Assembly: GCA_016926315.1 (NCBI GenBank)
Contig: JAFGOU010000472.1
Location: forward strand, 1 to 22,105
Direction: 5' to 3'
Length of the DNA: 22,105 bases
Source: Chitinispirillaceae bacterium
GTDB taxonomy: Bacteria > Fibrobacterota > Chitinivibrionia > Chitinivibrionales > Chitinispirillaceae
Positions 7,000 through 14,240 of this stretch are shown here, in pieces. Below the pieces are notes generated by a model, which was not told the DNA's origin, ran no database searches, and saw only the letters and a program-made list of their open reading frames with translations. Positions within the stretch are counted from its first letter, which is position 1. Each line of letters opens with the position of its first letter. The position numbers and the translations under genes were made by a program.

Positions 7000-8124
7000 T
7001 TACATAATGACCAGGTTTGCCTGTAACGCACCGGCCTGCTTGATAGCCTGTAATATCGCGATGACGTCACGTGGAGCCACTCCGATGGAATTCAGCGCCT
7101 GCGCAAGGTCTGATACCGTGGCTGTCGCGTCAAGAACGACCATATCGGCGTCCTTTTCTTCCACAACGGTTTCAGGATTCACGATCTTTTCGGTAGTACC
7201 GGTAAGGGTAAACGGGTTGGGCTGAACCACCTCAGGCCGGTTGGCTATTTCAACCTTGATGCTTCCATGACTGACGGCGATTTGAGAGATGCGTACCTGT
7301 CCTCCGGCGACAATAGTGCCGGTACGTTCATTGACAACAACCTTTGCCTGCGATGAGACAGTAAATTCTAGGTTTTCAACTTTGGAAATAAACGACACAA
7401 TGTCTGCAGACATCGTGTCACCACTTGAAACAATAGCGGAAGTGTTTAGTGTAACAGTTGCAGCATCAATAGCTTTTGCAACATTATCACTCTTAAAAGC
7501 ACTGTTTATCGACTGCGCCAGAGAAAGAGCGGATGAAAAATCAGGGTTGGAAAGCGAAAGTGATAACTCTTTATTATTCAAAATATTAAAGTTATATTCT
7601 CTCTGAACTATTGCTCCATCGGGGATACGTCCTACCAAAACGTGATTTTTTTTAATCCGTGTCAGTCCGCGATTGTGTACGTCATAACCTCCGGTGGCAA
7701 GAGGGCCTTGCGCCGAAGCGTACATCATTCCATCAGGACCTTGCAGAGCGGTCAGGATAAGGGTTCCGCCTTCAAGGCTTGTCGCATCACCCATGGAGGA
7801 AACCGTAATGTCGAGCTTGGTTCCCTTGCGCTTAAACGGCGCCAAGGTTCCGGTAACCATTACTGCCGCAACATTTCTGAGCCTCAGATGTTTTTCAGGA
7901 AGGCTGATTCCGATATTCCGAAGCATGTTGAGTACGGATTGCTCCGTAAAAATCGTCTGGTACCGGTCACCGGACTGGTCAAGGCCGACCACCAAGCCAT
8001 AACCGTAAAGCTGTAAGTCCTCAACACCACTGATATGCGCGACATCCTTTATTCGCACATTCTGTTGGGCGAATAATGTCGTTGCCATTAGAGCGGTTAC
8101 CAGCCAGATTACTGCTTTAGGCAT
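7000..8124 (-). CDS. flgI: Flagellar P-ring protein FlgI
   Basis: The 374-residue product is full length for the family. It has a signal peptide (M-P-K-A-V-I-W-L-V-T-A-L-M-A-T-T-L-F-A-Q) and the FlgI hallmarks: I-K-D-V-A-H-I-S-G-V near the start, G-Y-G-L-V-V-G-L-D-Q-S-G-D, S-S-M-G-D-A-T-S-L-E-G-G-T-L-I, and a C-terminus V-A-P-R-D-V-I-A-I-L-Q-A-I-K-Q-A-G-A-L. FlgI polymerises in the periplasm around the distal rod as the P-ring bushing; FlgA is its assembly chaperone. AAAGGA precedes ATG 8124. It is the last gene of the operon and is not followed by flgJ. Confidence 0.97.
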   Translation of the reverse strand: MPKAVIWLVTALMATTLFAQQNVRIKDVAHISGVEDLQLYGYGLVVGLDQSGDRYQTIFTEQSVLNMLRNIGISLPEKHLRLRNVAAVMVTGTLAPFKRKGTKLDITVSSMGDATSLEGGTLILTALQGPDGMMYASAQGPLATGGYDVHNRGLTRIKKNHVLVGRIPDGAIVQREYNFNILNNKELSLSLSNPDFSSALSLAQSINSAFKSDNVAKAIDAATVTLNTSAIVSSGDTMSADIVSFISKVENLEFTVSSQAKVVVNERTGTIVAGGQVRISQIAVSHGSIKVEIANRPEVVQPNPFTLTGTTEKIVNPETVVEEKDADMVVLDATATVSDLAQALNSIGVAPRDVIAILQAIKQAGALQANLVIM

Positions 8125-8154
8125 AGTGTTTCCTTTCCTTGGTAGTCCCGGGAA

Positions 8155-8724
8155 TCAGAATATCCAGTTGATAATCCTTGCAAGAATTCCCGGTCTCTGC
8201 GCGGTATTTGCCACGCCTTTTCCTGAATAGGTAATGTTTGCATCGGCAATACTTGAGGAATAAACAACGTTATTTTGTTGAATATCAAGTGGCCGGATCA
8301 CACCACTGATTTTTATAATCCCCTTTTCTTCATTGACTTCCACTATTTTACTGCCTTCAATCACAAGGTTTCCATTATCAAGGACCTTGAGAACCCGGGC
8401 TGAAATCGTCGCTGTCAGCGTGCCTTCGCGTGAAGTGTTTCCCTTGCCGTCATAACCTATTTTCGTTCCACCAGATCCACTGAACTGCGGCAACATGCGT
8501 AAAACACCGGTACCGCCCCTTGATTCTACACCAAAACTCTGTGCCTTATCGGTATTAGTCTGGCTCTCACTGCCTGCTTTAGCTGATTCGACAATCAGGA
8601 TGGTAACGATATCATCGATTTTAATAGCCCGCTGATCAGAAAAAAGATTTGGAACCTGGCTGGCGGAGATGCTACAAGATACTGTAAACAATGTAAATAA
8701 ACTAATTCGTATGATGTTCCTCAT
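8155..8724 (-). CDS. flgH: Flagellar L-ring protein FlgH
   Basis: The 189-residue product is within the usual FlgH length range. It shows N-L-F-S-D-Q-R-A near the N-terminus, D-D-I-V-T-I-L-I-V-E-S-A, the strand G-N-L-V-I-E-G-S-K-I-V-E-V-N, V-I-R-P-L-D-I and S-S-S-I-A-D-A-N-I-T-Y-S-G-K-G. FlgH forms the outer-membrane L-ring. Cys17 (T-V-S-C) could be a lipobox, as FlgH is normally a lipoprotein, although Thr at -3 is not ideal. ATG 8724 is chosen over TTG 8730 because AAGGAGG lies seven bases upstream of the ATG and would be too close to the TTG. The gap to flgA is 12 bases. Confidence 0.96.
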   Translation of the reverse strand: MRNIIRISLFTLFTVSCSISASQVPNLFSDQRAIKIDDIVTILIVESAKAGSESQTNTDKAQSFGVESRGGTGVLRMLPQFSGSGGTKIGYDGKGNTSREGTLTATISARVLKVLDNGNLVIEGSKIVEVNEEKGIIKISGVIRPLDIQQNNVVYSSSIADANITYSGKGVANTAQRPGILARIINWIF

Positions 8725-8736
8725 TACCAATCCTCC

Positions 8737-9717
8737 TTAAAGCAAAATCACGCTGTTTTTATCAGTTACAACGACTCTTACCAGTTTATTGGTAGCGGTA
8801 TTTTTAACCCATATCTTCTCTCCAATCCGCCCGTTTTCCCGCGCCACAGCCGATACGGATATAATGACATTTCCTCTTGAAATTTGAAGAGATAGATTAT
8901 CACCTTTGATGATATCAGGTTGGACCATAACCATCTTGCCGGTGAGTATGCTCCCGCCGGGTATGGTACGTGAGGCCTTTTTCCCAACCACCTCTGACAG
9001 GGAAAAACAGGGTTTTTGAGCAAATGCAGAGATATCTCTTTTATGCATCTCGCAATCATTTATCGTTATGATTTTATTTCGTGGTATATCATTTCTGGCA
9101 ATTACCACCGATGTCGTTATCTTGAAATGGCAGGATAAAGGAAGGATTTTCTTTTTATTGTATTGTCTTGCAATGAATTGCAGTTGTACCGAACCGTAGG
9201 GGTATTCTTCAGTCAGTCCGCGTATCTCTATAGACACTGGTGCGTTATAGGATTTGAATGTCTGCAGGTCATTTTCAATAACACACTCCCAGTCGCCTTC
9301 AGGCCATGAGACATTATCATGCAAGTAGTTATAAATAAAATTGTTATAATCGCTGATCTTTTTTTCGATGTAGCCGGTTTTTACGCAGACTCTGTTCACT
9401 TTTTTTCCTTGAACGATAATGCGTTGACCGTTTCTATTGGGGAGTAGACCAGTGATATCACCTGTTGAAACAAGCCGGGAAAAACCCGGCGGAGCGGAAA
9501 AGCCAAGGACAATACCCGAAAAGGCAGCAACCTGCTCCGGATCATCCCCTGAGATCTCGGCAATATCTTTCATGTAAATCACCGTATCATTCACTGTCGC
9601 AGTATCATAAAACGAAATTCTGATGATCTCGTTCGCATAAACCGACCCGACAACAACCGTAAAAAGCATGCAGATTATCTGCAATTTCCGCAATAAGAGG
9701 TAGAGGTAATTTACCAT
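8737..9717 (-). CDS. flgA: Flagellar P-ring assembly chaperone FlgA
   Basis: The 326-residue product has an N-terminal signal segment (hydrophobic stretch to V-Y-A-N) and a C-terminal SAF/FlgA domain: V-V-I-A-R-N-D-I-P-R-N-K-I-I, V-G-K-K-A-S-R-T-I-P-G-G-S-I-L, G-N-V-I-I-S-V-S-A-V-A, G-R-I-G-E-K-I-W-V-K-N. FlgA acts in the periplasm to help FlgI assemble. It is longer than the E. coli protein because of its N-terminal region, which also begins like a SAF-related strand domain. ATG 9717 lacks a clear ribosome-binding site, and starts further in (for example ATG 9669) are possible. The gene is 11 bases from flgG and is visibly richer in A+T than flgG and flgF. Confidence 0.92.
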   Translation of the reverse strand: MVNYLYLLLRKLQIICMLFTVVVGSVYANEIIRISFYDTATVNDTVIYMKDIAEISGDDPEQVAAFSGIVLGFSAPPGFSRLVSTGDITGLLPNRNGQRIIVQGKKVNRVCVKTGYIEKKISDYNNFIYNYLHDNVSWPEGDWECVIENDLQTFKSYNAPVSIEIRGLTEEYPYGSVQLQFIARQYNKKKILPLSCHFKITTSVVIARNDIPRNKIITINDCEMHKRDISAFAQKPCFSLSEVVGKKASRTIPGGSILTGKMVMVQPDIIKGDNLSLQISRGNVIISVSAVARENGRIGEKIWVKNTATNKLVRVVVTDKNSVILL

Positions 9718-9728
9718 TTTAGATACTA

Positions 9729-10517
9729 TTATCGCTTAAGGTTATTGGCAGCCTGAAGCATTTCATCAGATACCTGAATTGATTTTGATACAATCTCATA
9801 GGCACGCTGTGCGGTAATCATATTTACCATTTCCTGAACCACTTGCACGTTTGATCCCTCAATATGTCCCATCAGGATCGTTCCGGCTCCCTCCTCTTTA
9901 GGCCGTAACACAAGCGGGGAACCCGAGGCATCGGTTTCCGCATAAAGATTGCCTCCAAGCGCTTTCAGTCCTGAAGGATTAACGAATCTAACCAGTTCTA
10001 TCTGGCCCAATTCCGTTGCGGTGTTTTCTCCGGGAAGGGTAACAGACACCATCCCGTCCTCAGAAACCTGCAGGTCGGAAGCGCCAAGCGGGATGGAAAT
10101 CTGCGGGGAAACATAAAAACCCGATGAGGTAACAATGGTGCCATCGCTTGAAAGTTTAAACGACCCGTCTCGTGTATAAGCGGTTGACCCGTCCGGCAAA
10201 GTAATCTGGAACAACCCTTCCCCCTGTATTGCCCAGTCCAGTGCGTTATCGGTTCTGGTAATGTTTCCCTGTTCAAAAATGCGCTGGGTAGCAGCAGGTC
10301 TGACTCCCAAGCCGGTTTCAATACCCGAAGGAGAGAGTGCGCCTTCGACATTTCTTACCCCTGGTTCCCGAAGTGCCTGGTACATAAGGTCTTGAAATTC
10401 AACCTTGCTACGTTTGAAACCATTGGTATTCACGTTTGAAAGGTTATTGGAGATGTTGTCCATATAAAGCTGTTGTGCCTGCATTCCCGTTGCTGCGGTC
10501 ATCATGGATCTAATCAT
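9729..10517 (-). CDS. flgG: Flagellar distal rod protein FlgG
   Basis: The 262-residue product matches the length and layout of FlgG. The N-terminal rod helix is M-I-R-S-M-M-T-A-A-T-G-M-Q-A-Q, followed by the ANDxxN-type motif I-S-N-N-L-S-N-V-N-T-N-G-F-K-R. The middle has A-I-Q-G-E-G-L-F-Q-I and Y-T-R-D-G-S-F. The C-terminal helix is V-V-Q-E-M-V-N-M-I-T-A-Q-R-A-Y-E. It carries no signal peptide, as expected for a substrate of the flagellar export apparatus. AAAGG lies about 12 bases before ATG 10517. It is second in the operon. Confidence 0.97.
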   Translation of the reverse strand: MIRSMMTAATGMQAQQLYMDNISNNLSNVNTNGFKRSKVEFQDLMYQALREPGVRNVEGALSPSGIETGLGVRPAATQRIFEQGNITRTDNALDWAIQGEGLFQITLPDGSTAYTRDGSFKLSSDGTIVTSSGFYVSPQISIPLGASDLQVSEDGMVSVTLPGENTATELGQIELVRFVNPSGLKALGGNLYAETDASGSPLVLRPKEEGAGTILMGHIEGSNVQVVQEMVNMITAQRAYEIVSKSIQVSDEMLQAANNLKR

Positions 10518-10574
10518 GTCGCTACCAACCTTTCGTCAGGTTTTCCACTTACCGTTTAACATTAACCGTATTTC

Positions 10575-11309
10575 CTAAGACAATCTTCCTACGGTATTTA
10601 CAGCTTTATCCAATGTCTGGTCCTGTGCGTGCAGGGCACGTTGATCCGCTTCAAAGTTGCGATACGCCGCGATCATCTGAACCATATTTGAAATGACATT
10701 GACGTTAGACGATTCTAGGTACCCTTGCTTGATTACATACCCCGCCGAAACTCTCTCCGATTCAACAGGTTGCTCAGGTTTAAATCTCCCCTCTCCACAT
10801 CGCAGCAGCTTGTAGGGCTTGTCGAAATCAACGATTTTCAGGATCGCCTTGATCTGTCCTCGTTGTGAAAGTTCGCCCTTTTCATTGATGTGAATCGGAT
10901 ACTCCCGCTCAACGGAAATATAGCCGTCCTTGCTCATTACCTTTGATCCGTCACTGGTTACAAGAAACCCTTCGGCATCCAGTGATAAATTTCCATTGCG
11001 GGTATACTGCACCCCTTCCGGGGTCATGACCGTCAGGAATCCGCTGCCCTTGATGAAAACATCAAGCGGACCGTTGGTCTGCCTTGGTGCGCCTTCAGAG
11101 TAGTCGATATACACCTCGTCCGCTTTAATTTCCCTGTTAACATTGGGTTGCTGAAGGTCATTCGCAAGGTATTTCTGATAGGATTTAAGGAAGAGGCCGC
11201 TCTGTTTATATCCGGTCGAATTAATATTGGCAAGATTGTTGGCAATCTGGTCCTGCTTATCGAGAAGCGGCATCATTCCCATGGTAGCGATATGAATTCC
11301 CTGAATCAC
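10575..11309 (-). CDS. flgF: Flagellar proximal rod protein FlgF
   Basis: The 244-residue product belongs to the FlgF/FlgG rod family: Q-I-A-N-N-L-A-N-I-N-S-T-G-Y-K near the start, F-I-K-G-S-G-F-L-T-V and Y-T-R-N-G-N-L-S-L-D in the middle, and N-V-I-S-N-M-V-Q-M-I-A-A-Y-R-N-F-E-A at the C-terminus. It is called FlgF rather than a second FlgG because it is shorter, precedes a clear FlgG, and is less like it at the N-terminus. It starts with GTG (11307-11309) after GGAG, five bases upstream. It is the first gene of the operon and 57 bases from flgG. Confidence 0.9.
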   Translation of the reverse strand: MIQGIHIATMGMMPLLDKQDQIANNLANINSTGYKQSGLFLKSYQKYLANDLQQPNVNREIKADEVYIDYSEGAPRQTNGPLDVFIKGSGFLTVMTPEGVQYTRNGNLSLDAEGFLVTSDGSKVMSKDGYISVEREYPIHINEKGELSQRGQIKAILKIVDFDKPYKLLRCGEGRFKPEQPVESERVSAGYVIKQGYLESSNVNVISNMVQMIAAYRNFEADQRALHAQDQTLDKAVNTVGRLS

Positions 11310-11366
11310 TGTTGCTCCTTTGTAAATGATCTTCCCGGAGAGAATATACCAGTCATAAGGTATGTT

Positions 11367-11382
11367 AGCATAAGTTATGCCA
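11367..11382 (-). promoter_or_regulatory. Candidate sigma-54 promoter of the flgFGAHI operon
   Basis: On the minus strand TGGCATAACTTATGCT has the -24 GG and -12 GC pairs ten bases apart and matches TGGCAC-N5-TTGCW at most positions. Transcription would start near 11357, about 48 bases before the GTG of flgF. No good sigma-70 pair was seen in the same gap. The site is also near-palindromic, so an operator is an alternative reading. Confidence 0.4.
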
Positions 11383-11484
11383 TGATAACCTGTCCTGCAA
11401 GCTGCTGTAATAATGTAAATTACCGATATCGTGCTGGAACATCAATCGTGAAAATGGGAGCGATTTTTTCCAGATCGGGGAATT

Positions 11485-11516
11485 ATTTGCCCCATTGAAC
11501 CATCAAAGGGGCAAAT
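11485..11516 (-). terminator. Strong hairpin past the C25 protease gene, probable terminator
   Basis: Nine-base arms ATTTGCCCC (11485-11493) and GGGGCAAAT (11508-11516) pair perfectly, and the intervening bases add a TTGA/TCAA inner stem. It lies 36 bases past the stop codon. There is no proper T-run on either strand, so termination is less certain than the structure. Confidence 0.5.
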
Positions 11517-11551
11517 GAACGGAGTAGGAAGGAGATAAATAAGGCCTTAGG

Positions 11552-13180
11552 CTACCGACACCAATGAACGGTTTTCGATACGGTTGTTACCGGCGTTTCG
11601 AGATTCAGGATATAGAGACCGGCGCGGTAACGGTTCCTGTCAATCGGCAAAGTGAACGTCCCGCTTGCATGAAAAAGGTCTGCTATAGTATGCACCAGTT
11701 TCCCGTCAGTTGTATAGATACGCACCGAAACACGGGATGGTTGGGCGATCGCAAATGAAATTGCAAATGAATTGCCGTTAATAGTCAGTAAATATCCCCC
11801 ATTTTCCCTTGAGGGCGAATCGGGAACCGCTCCGACCAGAAGGTTTTTAAACGTAATCATCGGGTCGCCAACAATGGTCATGCCGTAATGCCAGCCAATG
11901 ACATAACCGTAATCCCCGTTGTACGTCTTGATCATATTATCGATCCAGTCCAAAAAAGCCTGTCCGTGACATTTATTGGCCCCGAGTGACTGATAGAACG
12001 ACCGATGGCCGAGCATACCGCCGGTTTTCGTGGTGCTGATAAGCGTCAATGCCGTGGGACTTTTATTGTAAACATAGGCACCGCAGAGAAAACGGTCGTT
12101 TCCCGCCGACCAGTTGGCCGCGGAGCAGCCGTCGATATTATATCCTACCGGTTTTGGATTGGCGTTGTAAATGGTCGCCACGTCCAGTCCCCCGCCGACG
12201 TTAAAACTATGGCTGCGGTAACTCGCGTGGGCCCACATGAAGATGATGGTATAATCTTTTGTCAACCTGTTTTCAAGATAATCGGTCCGGCTCACGATAT
12301 TGTTCGTCGAGGTCCAGCGCAACACCTCGACGCTGGCGGTCGGGTAGGTTTCGTTCATGTATATGTTCGAAGACGCCCAGTCATGATCTTGATAGGAAAG
12401 CGCGGTGTTGGTGAGATGCACGCCTCCGGTCCAGTATGCGTGGTTTTTATCCAGGTAGGAACACATGAGATTCACCTCGGTGTCAAAATACCGCATGGTA
12501 TAGGGATCGATCCGTCCGATAAATATTTCCGGTCCCTTGTCCCCAGTTCCCGGCTGGTGGTCTTCGAACTTGCCATCATTATTCGCGTCAATCCACTGCC
12601 CGTCAAGATCCATGTAATAAAGGTCGAAAGGGAACGTAACCGGCCCATATCCACCATCCCACCAGTAGTGGTCATTGGCAATGTAGTAAAACGCACTGGT
12701 AACATGTCCGACCAGGATTGCGCCGTTAAGGCCGCCGGTTCGGTAATATCCGCTGATGATTGCCTTGATTTCGGCCGGAGTACCGCCGGAAACGACTTCG
12801 AGCACAATGGGACAGGCATAGGCCCTGCCGATATCCTCGATATAGCGGTCGATTTTCGGTTTTACCGTGGTATTGCTGTAAAGCGTCTGATCGGCAATCA
12901 CCAAAAGGCGAGTATATGCCGGAACAGAAGCGGATTTTTTGAACCCTTGTGGAACGGAAGGGGAAAACATTCGCTGTGGATACCGCTGCAGCGGTTTGGG
13001 AACGTTCACCTTTAAATACTGCTCGGTGCGCTCATTGAGCGCCCGATGCTCCTCAATGGTATACTTTTTTAACAGCATTCCGGACATGGCCTGGTACTCA
13101 CTCTCTGTTATCTGGCCATGAGACAGTACGGGAACCAGCAGTAAACCGGCAAGCGCGGAAAAACAATAAAAGCGTCTCAT
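11552..13180 (-). CDS. Secreted gingipain-type (C25) cysteine protease with T9SS-like C-terminal domain
   Basis: The 542-residue product has a signal peptide (M-R-R-F-Y-C-F-S-A-L-A-G-L-L-L, cleavage near S-H-G-Q), a short prodomain, and a C25 catalytic domain (about 90-445). The fold's landmarks are L-V-I-A-D-Q-T-L-Y, G-A-I-L-V-G-H-V, the Y-Y-M-D-L-D-G strand followed by the calcium-type loop D-A-N-N-D-G, F-I-G-R-I, and the closing V-G-D-P. The candidate dyad is His318 (F-M-W-A-H-A) and Cys352 (I-D-G-C-S-A). Their spacing of 34 is close to the 33 of RgpB (His211, Cys244). The C-terminus (V-R-I-Y-T-T-D-G-K-L-V, then Y-R-A-G-L-Y-I-L-N-L) resembles a T9SS type A sorting domain but ends in an atypical V-H-W-C-R. 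GGAGG lies four bases before ATG 13180. Specificity cannot be read from the sequence. Confidence 0.87.
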   Translation of the reverse strand: MRRFYCFSALAGLLLVPVLSHGQITESEYQAMSGMLLKKYTIEEHRALNERTEQYLKVNVPKPLQRYPQRMFSPSVPQGFKKSASVPAYTRLLVIADQTLYSNTTVKPKIDRYIEDIGRAYACPIVLEVVSGGTPAEIKAIISGYYRTGGLNGAILVGHVTSAFYYIANDHYWWDGGYGPVTFPFDLYYMDLDGQWIDANNDGKFEDHQPGTGDKGPEIFIGRIDPYTMRYFDTEVNLMCSYLDKNHAYWTGGVHLTNTALSYQDHDWASSNIYMNETYPTASVEVLRWTSTNNIVSRTDYLENRLTKDYTIIFMWAHASYRSHSFNVGGGLDVATIYNANPKPVGYNIDGCSAANWSAGNDRFLCGAYVYNKSPTALTLISTTKTGGMLGHRSFYQSLGANKCHGQAFLDWIDNMIKTYNGDYGYVIGWHYGMTIVGDPMITFKNLLVGAVPDSPSRENGGYLLTINGNSFAISFAIAQPSRVSVRIYTTDGKLVHTIADLFHASGTFTLPIDRNRYRAGLYILNLETPVTTVSKTVHWCR

Positions 13181-13248
13181 ACATCCTCCCCCTTATGTAT
13201 GGTTGTACCTATCCTGGCGTCTTCGGCTTAAAAAAAATTACCGGCCGC

Positions 13249-13262
13249 GTTAATCGATTAAC
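13249..13262. promoter_or_regulatory. Perfect 14-bp palindrome at the predicted start of C25 transcription
   Basis: GTTAATCGATTAAC is exactly self-complementary and covers the predicted transcription start (about 13260) of the C25 gene, where a repressor would block initiation. This role is inference. Confidence 0.35.
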
Positions 13263-13266
13263 CGAC

Positions 13267-13295
13267 ACTATAAGACTTTTTTTGCGGATTGACAA
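13267..13295 (-). promoter_or_regulatory. Sigma-70-like promoter of the C25 protease gene
   Basis: On the minus strand TTGTCA (13290-13295, five of six) and TATAGT (13267-13272, five of six) are exactly 17 bases apart. The leader to ATG 13180 would be about 80 bases and includes a run of eight T (13231-13238). Confidence 0.6.
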
Positions 13296-13358
13296 TCTTT
13301 TGCCAGAACAACACTCCTTTTGCATAATATAACATTATTTCATTGAACTAACCGAATT

Positions 13359-14093
13359 TTAAGGTTTTTCCCGTATTTTTTTACCGGTTGGCCGTAGACT
13401 CTCGGCGTCAATCAAGGAAAACGTATTATTCATTTTATTGCAGATGGAGTTGATGCAATGCAGATCTTTTGCCCCTAACAGTGCCATCCGTTCGATAATG
13501 CGGCGATGCACGCCCGATGAGGCCGGCATCCCTGCGAGGGTGAGTAACCCGGTCACCTTGTGAACGAGTGCAGCATATTGCAGCGGGTCGGCAGGGACGG
13601 GTTTCGTTTTGACGGCGACATCGGAAAGCGCATAGGCGTACATCATGACTGCCTGACTCAGGTTGAGCGAAGGGTATTTTTTCCTTAGCGGCACCGTCGA
13701 AACACAGTGACAGAGCCTAAGATCGGCGTTGGTCAGCCCGTGCTCCTCCGGCCCGAAAACAACAGCCGCCCTGCAGATCATGGCGGATTTGCTCTTGAGA
13801 ACTGCTCCCAACGCTTCAACCGGAAGGTACTCTTTCCTGCCGGCTCGCTTTCTGGCCGTAGTACCGATGCAGAAATCGCAATCCGAAAGTGCGGAATGAA
13901 GCGACGAAACAACGCGCGCTTTTTTCAAAATGCCGGTTGAGCCATGAGCCATCCACCAGGCGCTTTCGTCATAAGGGTCACCGCGCGGTTCGACCAGGCG
14001 CAGATCGCTGAATCCCATGGTATTAATGGCACGAGCAGCGGCTCCGATATTTCGGGGAACCGCAGCATTGACAAGAACAAAAGTTATCTCCAT
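13359..14093 (-). CDS. trmJ: SPOUT-family RNA 2'-O-methyltransferase, TrmJ type
   Basis: The 244-residue product shows the three SPOUT (TrmH/SpoU) motifs: N-I-G-A-A-A-R-A-I-N-T-M-G-F (motif 1, Asn and Arg), V-F-G-P-E-E-H-G-L-T (motif 2) and P-S-L-N-L-S-Q-A-V-M-M (motif 3), which form the trefoil knot that binds S-adenosylmethionine. The variant motifs, plus a C-terminal extension of about 80 residues with a helix (R-R-I-I-E-R-M-A-L-L-G-A-K-D), are those of TrmJ, which methylates the ribose of position 32 in tRNA. A related rRNA or tRNA methyltransferase is possible. It is cytoplasmic. ATG 14093 has only a weak, distant AGGA upstream. It is the one housekeeping gene among the secreted-protein genes. 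Confidence 0.85.
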   Translation of the reverse strand: MEITFVLVNAAVPRNIGAAARAINTMGFSDLRLVEPRGDPYDESAWWMAHGSTGILKKARVVSSLHSALSDCDFCIGTTARKRAGRKEYLPVEALGAVLKSKSAMICRAAVVFGPEEHGLTNADLRLCHCVSTVPLRKKYPSLNLSQAVMMYAYALSDVAVKTKPVPADPLQYAALVHKVTGLLTLAGMPASSGVHRRIIERMALLGAKDLHCINSICNKMNNTFSLIDAESLRPTGKKIREKP

Positions 14094-14176
14094 AGCCGGT
14101 TGTTTTCCTCATGAGCCGGAAAGGAGTACCTGAACCGGAGCTGAACAATCGCCTGATGCGGCAGGGAAAACGGCAA

Positions 14177-14201
14177 GGCCGCCGGCTCGATGCCGGCGGC
14201 C
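14177..14201 (-). terminator. GC-rich hairpin past the beta-helix lipoprotein gene, probable terminator
   Basis: GGCCGCCGGC and GCCGGCGGCC (arms 14177-14186 and 14192-14201) pair perfectly over a five-base loop, 40 bases past the stop codon. On the minus strand the next bases are TTGCCG then TTTT, so the T-run is short and displaced. Confidence 0.6.
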
Positions 14202-14240
14202 CCGTCTTTTCAGAATTCCTCATCCCGATCGGTACCCCGA

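Noticed and set aside
12005..13015. A 336-codon open frame on the plus strand opposite the C25 protease gene
   Set aside because: It is fully antisense to a gene with clear catalytic and sorting motifs, has no recognisable domain, and such long shadows are expected in G+C-balanced DNA.
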